From: Emergencia timonensis
Lineage (GTDB): Bacteria > Bacillota > Clostridia > Peptostreptococcales > Anaerovoracaceae
Assembly: GCF_900086585.1 (NCBI RefSeq)
Contig: NZ_FLKM01000008.1
Span: 1,809,652-1,873,651, forward strand
Length of the DNA: 64,000 nt
Reading direction: 5' to 3'
In this document: positions 16,362 through 25,059 of the stretch, in pieces
Numbering within the stretch: position 1 is the first letter of the stretch
Layout of the letters: each line of letters begins with the position of its first letter
Translations under genes and position numbers: made by a program
The notes under the pieces: model-generated
Database searches by the model: none
The model's input: only the letters and a program-made list of their open reading frames with translations
What the model was told of the DNA's origin: nothing

Positions 16362-17765
16362 ATGGAAAAGAAAAAACGATCATTGAAAGTACCTCACACT
16401 TATGTATTGCTCTTTGCCATGGTCGTCATCTGTGCCTTGATGACATGGCTGATTCCGGCGGGTTCTTATGACAGGGTCATTGATGAAGCCACTGGAAAAG
16501 AAGTGGTGGATGCAGCGTCCTTCCACTTTACAGGTGACGGCGGTATCGGATTCTTCGATGTGATGAAACAGTTTATCGCCGGCATGGAAAGCTCTTCGGA
16601 TATCATCTTTTTGATCTTCATATTAGGCGGCTCCTTTATGATTCTGCAGGATACCGGGGCGCTGACAGCGGGTGTCCACAGCATGGCGAGAAAATTCGGC
16701 AAACGACAGAATCTAATTCTGCTCTTATTTATGTTCTTGTTCTCTGTGCTGGGCGGAACCATCGGCATGGCGGAGGAGGTGATCGTCTTTATTCCGCTGC
16801 TGGTCACGCTATGCAACGAGCTGAAGCTGGACCGGATGGTGGCCCTGGCAGTGGTCATGGTAGGCGCCAGAATCGGCTTTACTTCTGGGCTGATCAATCC
16901 TTTCACCGTAGGCGTTGCTCAGGGGCTTGCTGACCTGCCGCTGTATTCCGGCTTAGGTTACAGACTCATCTGGTATGGCCTCATATTGGTCGTAACAGGC
17001 TGGTATATCATACGTTATGTCAACAAGATTAAAAAAGATCCGACCTTGAGCATCATGCACGGTGTGGAATTAGAAGGCGGCGAGGAAGTCTCTGACGAGA
17101 ATGCGGATACGACACTCAATGCCAGAAGGATCATCGTCATCGTCGGCTTCTTCATAACGATTGCCCTCATGGTCTTTGGCGTCTTCCAGTGGGGATGGTA
17201 TATGGAAGAAATCGCAACGGTATTTCTCATCCTGGGCATCGCCTCCGGCCTGATCAGCGGCATGGGGCCGAACAAAGTGGCGCAGTCTTTTGTCAGAGGT
17301 ACCAAAGACATGGTCTTCGCGGCACTGGTCGTCGGTGTAGCTAAGGCAATTCTGCTGACGCTGCAGGATGGAGGCATCATCGACTCCGTAGTATATTACG
17401 CGTCTGGTGCCTTAGACGGTCTTCCAAAGGTCGTCGCTGCCAACGGCATGTATGTCTTCCAGCTACTGATGAACTTCCTGATTCCTTCTGGATCTGGACA
17501 AGCTGCTGCAACCATGCCGATTATGGCACCCCTGGCAGACACCTTGGACATTACCAGGCAGACGGCAGTCTTGGCCTTCCACTACGGCGACGGATTCACC
17601 AATCTGATCGCACCAACCCTGGGCAGCCTGATGGCGGCAGTGGCAGTTTCGAAGGTGCCCTTTGAGAAATATCTCAAGTGGGTTATGCCTCTGTGCCTGA
17701 TCTGGATTGTCTTTGGGCTTGCGTCCGTGACCATCGCTACATTGATCGGATATGGACCGTTTTAA
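16362..17765 (+). CDS. YfcC family carrier, second copy
   Basis: A 467-residue paralogue of the carrier at 2800. It shares the N-terminal pattern KVPHTYVLLFAM, LIPAGSYDRVIDEATGKEVV and the twin loops INPFTVGVAQGLADLPLYSG and FLIPSGSGQAAATMPIMAPL. GGGAG lies upstream of the ATG. It is followed after 23 bases by an M20 peptidase gene and then an amidase, so the substrate is probably a peptide, acylated amino acid or amide that these enzymes cleave. Confidence 0.88.
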   Translation: MEKKKRSLKVPHTYVLLFAMVVICALMTWLIPAGSYDRVIDEATGKEVVDAASFHFTGDGGIGFFDVMKQFIAGMESSSDIIFLIFILGGSFMILQDTGALTAGVHSMARKFGKRQNLILLLFMFLFSVLGGTIGMAEEVIVFIPLLVTLCNELKLDRMVALAVVMVGARIGFTSGLINPFTVGVAQGLADLPLYSGLGYRLIWYGLILVVTGWYIIRYVNKIKKDPTLSIMHGVELEGGEEVSDENADTTLNARRIIVIVGFFITIALMVFGVFQWGWYMEEIATVFLILGIASGLISGMGPNKVAQSFVRGTKDMVFAALVVGVAKAILLTLQDGGIIDSVVYYASGALDGLPKVVAANGMYVFQLLMNFLIPSGSGQAAATMPIMAPLADTLDITRQTAVLAFHYGDGFTNLIAPTLGSLMAAVAVSKVPFEKYLKWVMPLCLIWIVFGLASVTIATLIGYGPF

Positions 17766-17788
17766 GAAGGAAGAGGAGGCAGAGAAAA

Positions 17789-18973
17789 GTGTTTACAGAA
17801 GAATTACGGAACAAAATTGACAGCTACATAGAAGAAAATCGTGAAGCAGTAATCTGTTTCTTAGAAGAGCTGGTCAATCTGGAAGGCCGTCACGGCGAAA
17901 AAGAACATCTGCTGAGAACGGCGGCGTTTCTGAAAAGAAATTTTGATGAAATCGGTATGGAGACCGTGCTGATTGAGGTAGGTGAAGCGAACGCACCCAT
18001 CGTCACTGGCGTATTTAACAAAGATGCTGCCGAGAAGGAAATCGTCTTTACCGGTCACTACGACACCGTCTTTGCAGCGGGCAGCGCTGGAGAAAAGCCG
18101 TTTCATATCAAAGATGGGAAAGCATACGGGCCGGGGGTCTGTGACATGAAAGGCGGCATCGCCATCGCATTTTTCACCGTCAAAGCACTGCAGGAATTTG
18201 GTTTCCGGGATGCGCCGGTACGGCTGTTCTTTGTCGGTGATGAAGAGGTCAACCATCAGGGAGGTACAGCCATTGAGAAGATCAGGGAGTGTACGAAAGA
18301 TATCTTGGCAGCGTTTAATATGGAAAACCGATATGAAAGCGGGCAGCTTTGTATCGGCAGAAAGGGATGTTATGAGTTCCTACTGAAGGTACACGGCATC
18401 GCCAGCCACCCAGGGCACGCTTACGATGAAGGACGCAATGCCATCGAGGAGATGAGCCATAAGGTTCTGGCACTGCAGGCGGTCACGCCGAAAGAGAAGA
18501 ACAGGGACTATTCCGTCAGTGTCAATACCATCAAAGGAGGGACTGTGACCAATGGGATTCCTGCTTACTGTGAAGCTACGATCGACGTGCGTGTCAAATC
18601 CTTTGCCGCATTAGAAACTTGTGAATCTTTGATGCGCAAGGTCTGTGAGAAGCCTTATATTGAGGGTACAAAGACGGAGCTGATTCGCACCGACGACATG
18701 ATTCCTTTCGAGACGACGGAGGGCGTCAAAGCAGCATATGAGGCGGTCAAAGTGGTCAATGACCAGATCGGCGGCACGGTGACGGGCAGTATCGCAGTGG
18801 GAGGCTCGTCCGATGCAGCTTACATGGCGGCTGCTGGAGCGAAAGTCGTCTGCCAGTGCGGCGTCAGCGGCGCCTATACCCATAACGAGAAGGAATATGC
18901 AGTGGTTGCTTCCCTATATGAAGCAATTCGGCTCTTCATCTGTACGGTGTACCAGTATCAGTTATTTAAGTAA
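17789..18973 (+). CDS. M20 family peptidase (glutamate carboxypeptidase-like)
   Basis: A 394-residue M20A-type metallopeptidase. Zinc-site motifs in order are TGHYDTVF, GVCDMKGGIAIA, GDEEVNHQGG, MENRYES and a late His in AYTHNEKEY. The dimerisation domain contains HGIASHPGHAYDEGRNAIEEM. It is like CPG2, which removes C-terminal glutamate from acyl dipeptides. The start is a GTG with AGAGGAGG about nine bases upstream; an upstream extension overlapping the carrier gene lacks a site. It is cotranscribed with the YfcC carrier. Confidence 0.87.
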   Translation: MFTEELRNKIDSYIEENREAVICFLEELVNLEGRHGEKEHLLRTAAFLKRNFDEIGMETVLIEVGEANAPIVTGVFNKDAAEKEIVFTGHYDTVFAAGSAGEKPFHIKDGKAYGPGVCDMKGGIAIAFFTVKALQEFGFRDAPVRLFFVGDEEVNHQGGTAIEKIRECTKDILAAFNMENRYESGQLCIGRKGCYEFLLKVHGIASHPGHAYDEGRNAIEEMSHKVLALQAVTPKEKNRDYSVSVNTIKGGTVTNGIPAYCEATIDVRVKSFAALETCESLMRKVCEKPYIEGTKTELIRTDDMIPFETTEGVKAAYEAVKVVNDQIGGTVTGSIAVGGSSDAAYMAAAGAKVVCQCGVSGAYTHNEKEYAVVASLYEAIRLFICTVYQYQLFK

Positions 18974-18980
18974 AAGTATG

Positions 18981-19007
18981 GGGCGGCAGCACCTTGCCAA
19001 GCCGCCC
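18981..19007 (+). repeat. Intercistronic hairpin
   Basis: GGGCGGC and GCCGCCC pair perfectly around a 13-base loop, seven bases after the M20 stop. There is no T-run. It may protect the upstream message or reduce read-through into the amidase gene. Confidence 0.5.
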
Positions 19008-19022
19008 TGATGGGAGAAAAAG

Positions 19023-19055
19023 ATGAATTTCTTTATCAAAAGACTGGATTTCTAA
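19023..19055 (+). CDS. Possible 10-codon leader peptide
   Basis: An ATG preceded by GGGAG at good spacing opens a frame reading MNFFIKRLDF, whose TAA directly abuts the ATG of the amidase gene. The amidase ATG itself has no clear ribosome site, so this tiny frame could deliver ribosomes by coupling. Alternatively it is chance, and the ribosome site simply belongs to a mis-assigned start. Confidence 0.3.
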   Translation: MNFFIKRLDF

Positions 19056-20495
19056 ATGAAAATAAATGTAGTAAAACTGACCATAAAGAAAGCGGCAAGC
19101 CTGATGGAGCAGCATGCGTTTTCCTCTTATGATTTAACCAAAGAATGTCTGAACCGGATTGAGGCCATGAACCAAAAGGGTTCTGAGCTTCAGGCGGTCC
19201 TGGAAGTCAATCCAGGCGCATTGGATGCTGCCAGAAGACTTGATCAGGAGCGTGCGGAAGGAACTGTCAGAAGCCTGCTTCACGGTATTCCATTATTGCT
19301 AAAAGATAACATAGCCACAGGCGAAGATATGCACACCTCCGCAGGCTCCTTTGCACTTAGAGACAGCTTCGCCAGCAGGGACGCTTCTCTCGTCAGACGG
19401 CTTAGAGAAGCAGGCGCCGTGTTCGTTGGAAAAGCGAATATGACGGAATGGGCTAACTTTATATCCTACACTATGCCGGACGGTTTCAGTGCTAGAGGTG
19501 GGAGGGTTAAAAACTATTTCCATCCGGATTTCCCGGTCGGCGGCTCCAGCAGCGGCTGTGCGGTCGGCGTAGCAGCGGGATTTGCTCTGGCGGCTGTCGG
19601 CACGGAGACATCGGGCTCCATCGTCAAGCCTTCCGTCCATTCGTCCCTGGTAGGATTGAAGCCCTCTATCGGCCTTGTGAGCCGCAGCGGCATCATTCCT
19701 ATCTCAACGACACAGGATACGGCTGGCCCCATGGCGAAGACTGCAGAAGATGCGGCGATTCTGCTGGATATCATGGCAGGATGCGACAGCGAGGATCTGG
19801 CAACTGTTTCCGCTGATGTTTGGAAGAGGCAGCGTGCAGCGCATTCCTATGACTGCCGGAGGGAGCACTACAGAATCGGCGTCCTGCGGCAATTCTTCGC
19901 CCATCTCACGCCGTCTCATAAAAGCCTGATTGAGAAGGCTTTACAGCGCATGGAAGATAACGGACATCAAATCATAGAGGTTGGAAATTTTGCTCCATAT
20001 GAAAATATATTTGACGAGAACGCTCCCGACTACTTGGGAGAGGAAGTACTGATCTACGAGTTTAAAGCATCTTTGGAATCGTATCTGAGGAACTGGACCA
20101 AGGAGAGGGCGTTTCTCACTTTGAAAGAACTGATTCAGTATAACGAGCTTTACAGAGAGCAGGCTATACCCTACGGGCAGGAAGTTTTCTATCGGGCAGA
20201 GGCCGCCGCAGAAAGTGGCTATGACTCTATTTACCAAAAGGCCAGGGAGCGGGATTACAGAGTCTGTGTTACCTGCGGACTGGAAAAAGCTTTGCAGGAG
20301 AATAAACTGGATTTGCTGGTATTTCCTCATTTTTACGGCTGCACCGTTCCGGCAAGGGCAGGATGGCCGGCTTTGACTCTGCCCGTGGGGATGGATCTTC
20401 TGCAAGGACCGACGGCATTGACCCTTGTCGGGAATCAATATGATGACTGGCGGCTGCTGCAGATGGCCTCTGTTCTTGAGAGATTATTAAATTGA
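19056..20495 (+). CDS. Amidase signature family enzyme
   Basis: A 479-residue member of the amidase signature family (GatA, fatty-acid amide hydrolase and peptide amidase relatives). The Ser-cisSer-Lys triad is visible as Lys83 (LLLKDNIATG), Ser in VGGSSSGCAVG (about 164) and Ser188 in GTETSGSIVKPS. It would hydrolyse a carboxamide to acid and ammonia. No gatB or gatC lies nearby, so tRNA amidation is unlikely. It follows the YfcC/M20 pair and probably serves the same catabolic route. The ATG start is weakly supported; see the tiny frame directly upstream. Confidence 0.87.
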   Translation: MKINVVKLTIKKAASLMEQHAFSSYDLTKECLNRIEAMNQKGSELQAVLEVNPGALDAARRLDQERAEGTVRSLLHGIPLLLKDNIATGEDMHTSAGSFALRDSFASRDASLVRRLREAGAVFVGKANMTEWANFISYTMPDGFSARGGRVKNYFHPDFPVGGSSSGCAVGVAAGFALAAVGTETSGSIVKPSVHSSLVGLKPSIGLVSRSGIIPISTTQDTAGPMAKTAEDAAILLDIMAGCDSEDLATVSADVWKRQRAAHSYDCRREHYRIGVLRQFFAHLTPSHKSLIEKALQRMEDNGHQIIEVGNFAPYENIFDENAPDYLGEEVLIYEFKASLESYLRNWTKERAFLTLKELIQYNELYREQAIPYGQEVFYRAEAAAESGYDSIYQKARERDYRVCVTCGLEKALQENKLDLLVFPHFYGCTVPARAGWPALTLPVGMDLLQGPTALTLVGNQYDDWRLLQMASVLERLLN

Positions 20496-20499
20496 AAGG

Positions 20500-21189
20500 A
20501 TGGGAACGCACTTGGAAAGAGAAATCGTATATCCAGCTTGGGAAAGACCTGGATTTTTAGTCATCATCACGTTGATCGGCGGATATATGAATGCCTATAC
20601 ATACATTACAAGAGACGGCGTATTGGCGAATATGCACACAGCCAACATGTCTCACCTGGGAATCAATCTGGCTTTGGGCAACTGGCAGATTGCCTTGACC
20701 TATTTTCTGCCTATCGCATCCTGCATCTTCGGTGCGGCTTTCAGCGAAGCAGTGAAAAGTCAGCTTTCCAAAAGTCCCCTTCATGGAGATTGGCGTAAAT
20801 TTGCCTTGCTTTTGGAAGCCGCGGCCCTCTTTGCTGTGGGCTGTATGCCACTGTCTCTTCCCAATACACTCGTGACACTGTTCGTTTCCTTTTTTATGGG
20901 TTTCCAGCTCTGCCTGTTCCGCACCTGCCTGGGGGTAGCCCACAATACCACGATCTGTACGGGGAACATACGAAACGTGGGACAAAAGCTGTATCAAGTT
21001 TTGACAGAGAGAAGCGGGCAGTCGCTGAAAACCTTCCTTACCTTTGCAAATCTGACCTTTTCCTTTGCTGTCGGTGCGGTTCCAGGTATCCTGTTTTCTG
21101 CGCGATATGGAGGAAAAGCAGTCTGGCTGTGCAGCGGTGTCCTGGCGGCTTTGGCCTGGTGGATTTGGAGATGCGAGCAAAAGCGCTGA
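20500..21189 (+). CDS. DUF1275 (YoaK-type) membrane protein
   Basis: A 229-residue protein with six hydrophobic segments and the DUF1275 pattern: an N-terminal GGYMNAYTYITRDGVLANMHTANMSHLGINL, then QLCLFRTCLG and NTTICTGNIRNVGQ. The function of the family is unknown; membrane transport has been suggested from topology. It begins four bases after the amidase stop, so it is in the same operon. A TTG at 20512 is an alternative start. A clear terminator overlaps its end, closing the YfcC/M20/amidase unit. Confidence 0.85.
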   Translation: MGTHLEREIVYPAWERPGFLVIITLIGGYMNAYTYITRDGVLANMHTANMSHLGINLALGNWQIALTYFLPIASCIFGAAFSEAVKSQLSKSPLHGDWRKFALLLEAAALFAVGCMPLSLPNTLVTLFVSFFMGFQLCLFRTCLGVAHNTTICTGNIRNVGQKLYQVLTERSGQSLKTFLTFANLTFSFAVGAVPGILFSARYGGKAVWLCSGVLAALAWWIWRCEQKR

Positions 21190-21217
21190 GAGGTATTACA
21201 CTTCACAGCGCTTTTTT
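21179..21217 (+). terminator. Rho-independent terminator
   Basis: AAAAGCGCTG and CAGCGCTTTT pair over ten bases, with the left arm overlapping the last codons of the DUF1275 gene, and end in six T residues. Confidence 0.85.
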
Positions 21218-21327
21218 GCTGCACAGAATCGAAATTTGGTAAATTTATTTTGAAGTTTTGTACTATTTTCTGTATCTGCGGCAGGCTTATTGCGCTCCCA
21301 ATCTTCTTATAGTACCATATCTTTTAG

Positions 21328-21340
21328 TAGACGTAGTCTA
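21328..21340. promoter_or_regulatory. Short palindrome upstream of the ABC importer operon
   Basis: TAGAC-GTA-GTCTA, a perfect 5-bp dyad, lies 42 bases before the lipoprotein start, near a possible TACCAT -10. It could be an operator; no regulator gene is adjacent. Confidence 0.35.
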
Positions 21341-21381
21341 ATAAAAGAGAACAAATACTGATGCATATTGGAGGAAGAACG

Positions 21382-22443
21382 ATGAAGAAGAAATTATTGG
21401 CAATCACTCTCTGCCTGGCAATGATCCTGGCAGCGGCAGCTTTGACGTCCTGCGGCAGTGAAGAAGAGAAAGAACCTGAAGAGGTCGTCACCCTGAAGGT
21501 GGGCATGATCGGCAAGGACATCAAGACAGCCTGTGTCATCATGGCAAAAGAACTGGGATATTTTGAGGACGCCGGTGTCAACGTCGAGTTTGAAAAGGTC
21601 AACTCTCTGCCGGACGGGCTGACAGCCGTCAGCATGGACAAGCTGGATATTCTTCCTTATGGAGTCATTCCAAGCTGCAGCTTCATCTCTCAGGGGACGG
21701 ACGTGGTGGTCTTTGGCGGCACCATCTCTGAGGGCAGCGAAGGCGTGACGAAGGCAGACGTCAAATACACTGATCTGGCGGACTTTGCAGGAAAGAAGAT
21801 CGCCTGCTTCAGAATGGAGACAGGACACATGGTGCTGAAAGGGCTCCTGCGGGAAGCCGGCATCAAAGCGGAATTCATCTACATGGATTCCCAGCAGTCC
21901 ATCGTGGAAGCGGTCAACAAAGGAGAAACGGACATCGGCATGGTCAACAGCGGCTTTGGTTATGTAGCGGAACAGAGCGGGCTGCACGTCGCTTTCCAGG
22001 TCGGTGATTTTGAAAGTGACTTCCCTTGCTGCAGACAGACCGCGTCGAGAACAGCGGTGACTGACAAGCGTGATGCGTTGGTCAAGTTTGAAATGGCGGC
22101 TCTGAGGGCATACGTGACTTATCTGAACGACAAAGAGACGACTATCAAGACCCTGGCTAAATATTCCGGACAAGAAGAGTCTTATGTAGAGGCGATCATG
22201 TACGGCAGCGACGATTACGACAACGCCATGATCGTGTCTCTCGATCCGAACAAAAAGAAGGTGTCTGACTTCTACGATGTGATGAAAGAGAACGGTGATA
22301 TCGATAAAGACACCGAATACGACATTAACGATTACATCGATACGTCCATCTATGAAGATGCTTTAAAGAATCTGATCAAAGAGGGCAAAGACAAGGACAT
22401 TTATGAGAAGCTGCTTACAGAGTTTGAGGCAAACAACCAATGA
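21382..22443 (+). CDS. ABC importer substrate-binding lipoprotein (NMT1/SsuA-like)
   Basis: A 353-residue secreted lipoprotein: signal peptide MKKKLLAITLCLAMILAAAA with lipobox LTSC, an acidic linker, then a type 2 periplasmic-binding fold of the NMT1/TauA/SsuA class (LKVGMIGKDIKTACVIMAKELGYFEDAGVNVEF). These proteins bind sulfonates, thiamine precursors, nitrate or aromatic acids. GGAGG at 21370-21374 supports the ATG at 21382. It overlaps the ATPase gene by four bases. The ligand is not evident. Confidence 0.88.
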   Translation: MKKKLLAITLCLAMILAAAALTSCGSEEEKEPEEVVTLKVGMIGKDIKTACVIMAKELGYFEDAGVNVEFEKVNSLPDGLTAVSMDKLDILPYGVIPSCSFISQGTDVVVFGGTISEGSEGVTKADVKYTDLADFAGKKIACFRMETGHMVLKGLLREAGIKAEFIYMDSQQSIVEAVNKGETDIGMVNSGFGYVAEQSGLHVAFQVGDFESDFPCCRQTASRTAVTDKRDALVKFEMAALRAYVTYLNDKETTIKTLAKYSGQEESYVEAIMYGSDDYDNAMIVSLDPNKKKVSDFYDVMKENGDIDKDTEYDINDYIDTSIYEDALKNLIKEGKDKDIYEKLLTEFEANNQ

Positions 22444-23183
22444 TCAAAATAGAGAACGTGACATTTTCCTATCCCGGCAGTAATGAAACCGTGTTGTCAA
22501 ACCTGGATCTCACCATAAAAGATGGGGAATTCCTGTGCGTGATCGGACATTCCGGCTGTGGAAAATCGACCCTGCTGCGTCTCGTAGCAGGGCTCGATGC
22601 CCCCGCGGCGGGTGCCATCGTCATCGACGGTGAGCCGGTGAATGGACCGCGTGCAGATCGGACCATCGTCTTTCAGCAATACTCCTTATTCCCCTGGCTG
22701 ACCGTGAAGAAGAATGTGCTCTTCGCCCTGAAAAAAGCGGGGAAGTTTTCGAAGCAGGAGATGGAGCAGCGGGCGGCGTATTTTCTCGAAAAAACGGGGA
22801 TGAAGGATTCTTTGGACAAATATCCTTATCAGCTTTCTGGCGGGATGCGGCAGAGAACCGCCATTGCCAGGGCGCTTGCCATGGACTCTCCGTTTTTGCT
22901 TTTGGATGAACCTTTCGGCGCTTTGGATACGAAAATCAGGCATGAGCTGCAGGATCTGCTCAGAGAACTTTGGGAGAAGAGTGAGGAGAAGAAGACGGTC
23001 ATCTTTGTAACCCACGATCTTGACGAGGCCATGATTATGGGCAGTCGTATCGTATTTATCAAAGAGGGGCGGATCTCTCATGACAAGCGGATTCAGTCTG
23101 AGATTAACTGCTGCTGCAGTCAGGATCTGGGACAGACGGAATGCCTGCGCCTGAAGGAAGAGTTGGCGGGGTGGTATGAATGA
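22440..23183 (+). CDS. ABC importer ATPase (SsuB/TauB-like)
   Basis: A 247-residue ATP-binding subunit. Walker A GHSGCGKST (about 34-42), Q-loop FQQYSLFPWLTV, signature LSGGMRQRTAIARAL, Walker B FLLLDEPFGALD and H-loop VTHDLDEAM are all intact. The sequence is of the nitrate/sulfonate/taurine class. It overlaps both neighbours by four bases (ATGA), giving tight stoichiometric coupling with the binding protein and permease. Confidence 0.92.
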   Translation: MIKIENVTFSYPGSNETVLSNLDLTIKDGEFLCVIGHSGCGKSTLLRLVAGLDAPAAGAIVIDGEPVNGPRADRTIVFQQYSLFPWLTVKKNVLFALKKAGKFSKQEMEQRAAYFLEKTGMKDSLDKYPYQLSGGMRQRTAIARALAMDSPFLLLDEPFGALDTKIRHELQDLLRELWEKSEEKKTVIFVTHDLDEAMIMGSRIVFIKEGRISHDKRIQSEINCCCSQDLGQTECLRLKEELAGWYE

Positions 23184-24094
23184 AAAAGTGGAATCTTTCT
23201 GTCGTCATCAGCCATGTTCTGTTGGCTGCTTTATTTGTGGCTGTCCTGCTGCCGGGCGAGAAAAAAACGGCTCCCTATGGTGCGATGCTCTGTGCTTTGG
23301 CACTGATGGAGGGCGCATATCTCTACAGGGTTATGAGGCGTCCTAAAAAGCTGTCCTCTGCATCGGATATCATGTCTATTCTGTGGGCGCTGATGCTGGT
23401 GTGGGAAGTCCTCGTCAGCAAGCTGGATCTCTGTCATCCAGTTTTGGCACCGGCACTAGAGAACATCTTTGCTGTGTTCAGCGAAGACCATCTGGAAATG
23501 GGCAGAGGCATCCTGTCTTCCCTGGAGATTTTGCTCATCGGCGTAGTCGTCGGCCTGGCTCTGGGAACGCTTTTGGGGCTGATCTGCGGCTGGCATCAGA
23601 GACTGAAAGAGGTCTTCTTCCCTATTGCAGGCGTGTTGGCGCCGATTCCGTCCATCGTCTTTGCGCCCTATGTCATCGCCATTATGCCCACCTTTCGCAG
23701 CGCGTCTGTGGTGGTCATTCTGCTGGGAATCTTCTGGCCCACATTTTTGAAGACGATTATCTCGGTGGAATCCATCGACAAAAACATGGTCGACTCGGCG
23801 AGGACTCTGGAACTGGGCGGATTTGCGATGATCTTCGAAGTGCTGCTGCCATACTCCATGCCGGGTATCGTAAAAGGACTGAAGGTCACCATGACGACGG
23901 CTGTGATGATGCTGACCTTTGCGGAGATGATGGGGTCAACCGTCGGAATGGGATACTATATTGTGAACTACAATACCTATGGAAATTACACCAAGGTGAT
24001 CGCCGGCATTATGGTTGTGGGCCTGGTAGTCACCCTGCTCAGCAGTCTGGTATCTGTCATTCAGAAAAAAGCCATCAAATGGCAGAATTATTGA
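23180..24094 (+). CDS. ABC importer permease (SsuC/TauC-like)
   Basis: A 304-residue permease with about seven hydrophobic segments. Two to three N-terminal helices precede the BPD_transp_1 domain (GRGILSSLEILLIGVVVGLALGTLLGL). The EAA loop is ESIDKNMVDSARTLELGGFAMIFEVLLPYSMPGI. It completes a three-gene SsuABC/TauABC-type importer. The extra N-terminal hydrophobic region is common in NMT1-class permeases. A weak terminator follows at 24216. Confidence 0.9.
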   Translation: MKKWNLSVVISHVLLAALFVAVLLPGEKKTAPYGAMLCALALMEGAYLYRVMRRPKKLSSASDIMSILWALMLVWEVLVSKLDLCHPVLAPALENIFAVFSEDHLEMGRGILSSLEILLIGVVVGLALGTLLGLICGWHQRLKEVFFPIAGVLAPIPSIVFAPYVIAIMPTFRSASVVVILLGIFWPTFLKTIISVESIDKNMVDSARTLELGGFAMIFEVLLPYSMPGIVKGLKVTMTTAVMMLTFAEMMGSTVGMGYYIVNYNTYGNYTKVIAGIMVVGLVVTLLSSLVSVIQKKAIKWQNY

Positions 24095-24215
24095 TACCCT
24101 TCATTGTAGCCAGATGCAGCAGTCCTAATGCTCGTCGTAGACAAAGTTCATCTCACGATACTTTTGGTCTTTTTGCGCATTTATTACTCATTTGACCTAA
24201 TACTCCCTTCGCAGC

Positions 24216-24238
24216 ATTGCTCATAAGGAGCGATTTTT
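24216..24238 (+). terminator. Probable terminator of the ABC importer operon
   Basis: ATTGCTC-ATAAG-GAGCGAT forms a seven-base stem with one G-U, followed by TTTT, 122 bases after the permease stop. Confidence 0.5.
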
Positions 24239-24257
24239 CCACTAATCAGACAGTTAC

Positions 24258-24316
24258 GGTTATTTTTTGACAGGAACTTTGCTTACAGTACACGGTTCTG
24301 ATCAGCAAAAATAACC
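24258..24316. repeat. Element A with GGTTATTTTTTG/CAAAAATAACC ends
   Basis: A 59-base unit bounded by inverted ends GGTTATTTTTTG and CAAAAATAACC. The same ends bound element B at 24875-24935, on the other side of the ferredoxin gene. The stretch from 24095 to 24483 holds no gene; besides this unit and the terminator it has an 8-base inverted pair TCTGACCT (24350) and AGGTCAGA (24396). Confidence 0.6.
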
Positions 24317-24483
24317 CGTGCTGCTGTTGCTGCCACAAAGGCTCATATATCTGACCTTTTTCACAGCCAGGCAGCTTGCGATTCAGACACAATTTAGGTC
24401 AGAACGTCAAAAATATTGTGAGCGGCACAAAAGTATCGTGACAGTCAGCGTCATAGGCATCGCATATCGGCTCGAAGTATAAA

Positions 24484-24511
24484 AGGAGCTGCCTTTGGCA
24501 GCTCCTAATTG
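24484..24511 (-). terminator. Terminator of the ferredoxin gene
   Basis: AGGAGCTGCC-TTT-GGCAGCTCCT is a perfect ten-base stem overlapping the ferredoxin stop codon; on the minus strand it is followed by TTTTAT. Confidence 0.8.
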
Positions 24512-24687
24512 TCTTTTTCAAAGGTGATGGCTTCTGTCGGGCAGGTCATCTCGCAGGTGCCGCAGAACCGGCAGTTACTGCCGATGACCACCTGGTCGTC
24601 TTCTATGACTGGCACGCCAAAGGGGCAGGCGTCTACACACTCGCCGCAGCGCACACACTTCTCGTGATCTATTTTCATGATCGACAT
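24505..24687 (-). CDS. 2[4Fe-4S] ferredoxin
   Basis: A 60-residue ferredoxin with two cluster motifs, CVRCGECVDACP and CRFCGTCEMTCP, the standard arrangement for two 4Fe-4S clusters in clostridial-type electron carriers. AGGAGG lies nine bases upstream of the ATG. It is monocistronic, with its own terminator, and sits alone in about 1.2 kb of non-coding, repeat-rich DNA. Its redox partner cannot be told from context. Confidence 0.93.
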   Translation of the reverse strand: MSIMKIDHEKCVRCGECVDACPFGVPVIEDDQVVIGSNCRFCGTCEMTCPTEAITFEKDN

Positions 24688-24780
24688 GATACATTCCTCC
24701 TTACATTAAAACACATTCATTATAGACCAGCATCCTGTATGCGTCAATGCTGTAGTTTTGTTGTCGAATTCTTCTGCTCG

Positions 24781-24829
24781 CTACAATAACCTTACGCTTT
24801 TTGAGCCTATCCGGGAGTTTTCGCGTAAC
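24781..24829 (-). repeat. Diverged inverted repeat, left arm
   Basis: Read on the minus strand, this 49-base segment starts GTTACGCGAAAACTC and matches the segment at 25011-25059 (GTTACGCGAAACCTC) at about 36 of 49 positions without gaps. The two therefore derive from one sequence in opposite orientations. Confidence 0.55.
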
Positions 24830-24874
24830 TGGATTGTCGTCTGAAGGCTTTACCAGGGGGGTATATCTGATTTT

Positions 24875-24935
24875 GGTTATTTTTTGTGCAAATTTTTGTG
24901 CTTCTATGACGCTACACAGTCTCTCAAAAATAACC
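24875..24935. repeat. Element B with GGTTATTTTTTG/CAAAAATAACC ends
   Basis: A 61-base unit with exactly the inverted ends of element A (24258-24316) and a partly similar interior. As RNA either strand could form a long hairpin. Confidence 0.6.
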
Positions 24936-25010
24936 ACAACAGCAAATTTACGGATTCTATAAAAATTTGAGGCTGCCTTTCGAAGAAATGGTGTCTGATG
25001 CCGTGATGAA

Positions 25011-25059
25011 GTTACGCGAAACCTCTAGGAAAACATCAAAAAACCTAACTTTATCGTAA
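25011..25059 (+). repeat. Diverged inverted repeat, right arm
   Basis: Partner of 24781-24829, opposite orientation. The remainder up to the APC carrier gene holds a GACGGC/GCCGTC hairpin (25116-25134) followed nine bases later by a T6 run, and the GGTGCGG/CCGCACC hairpin annotated separately. Confidence 0.55.

Noticed and set aside
20500..24094. Specific assignment of the ABC importer to taurine, sulfonate or thiamine precursor
   Set aside because: The binding protein class covers many ligands and no matching catabolic or biosynthetic gene adjoins it.
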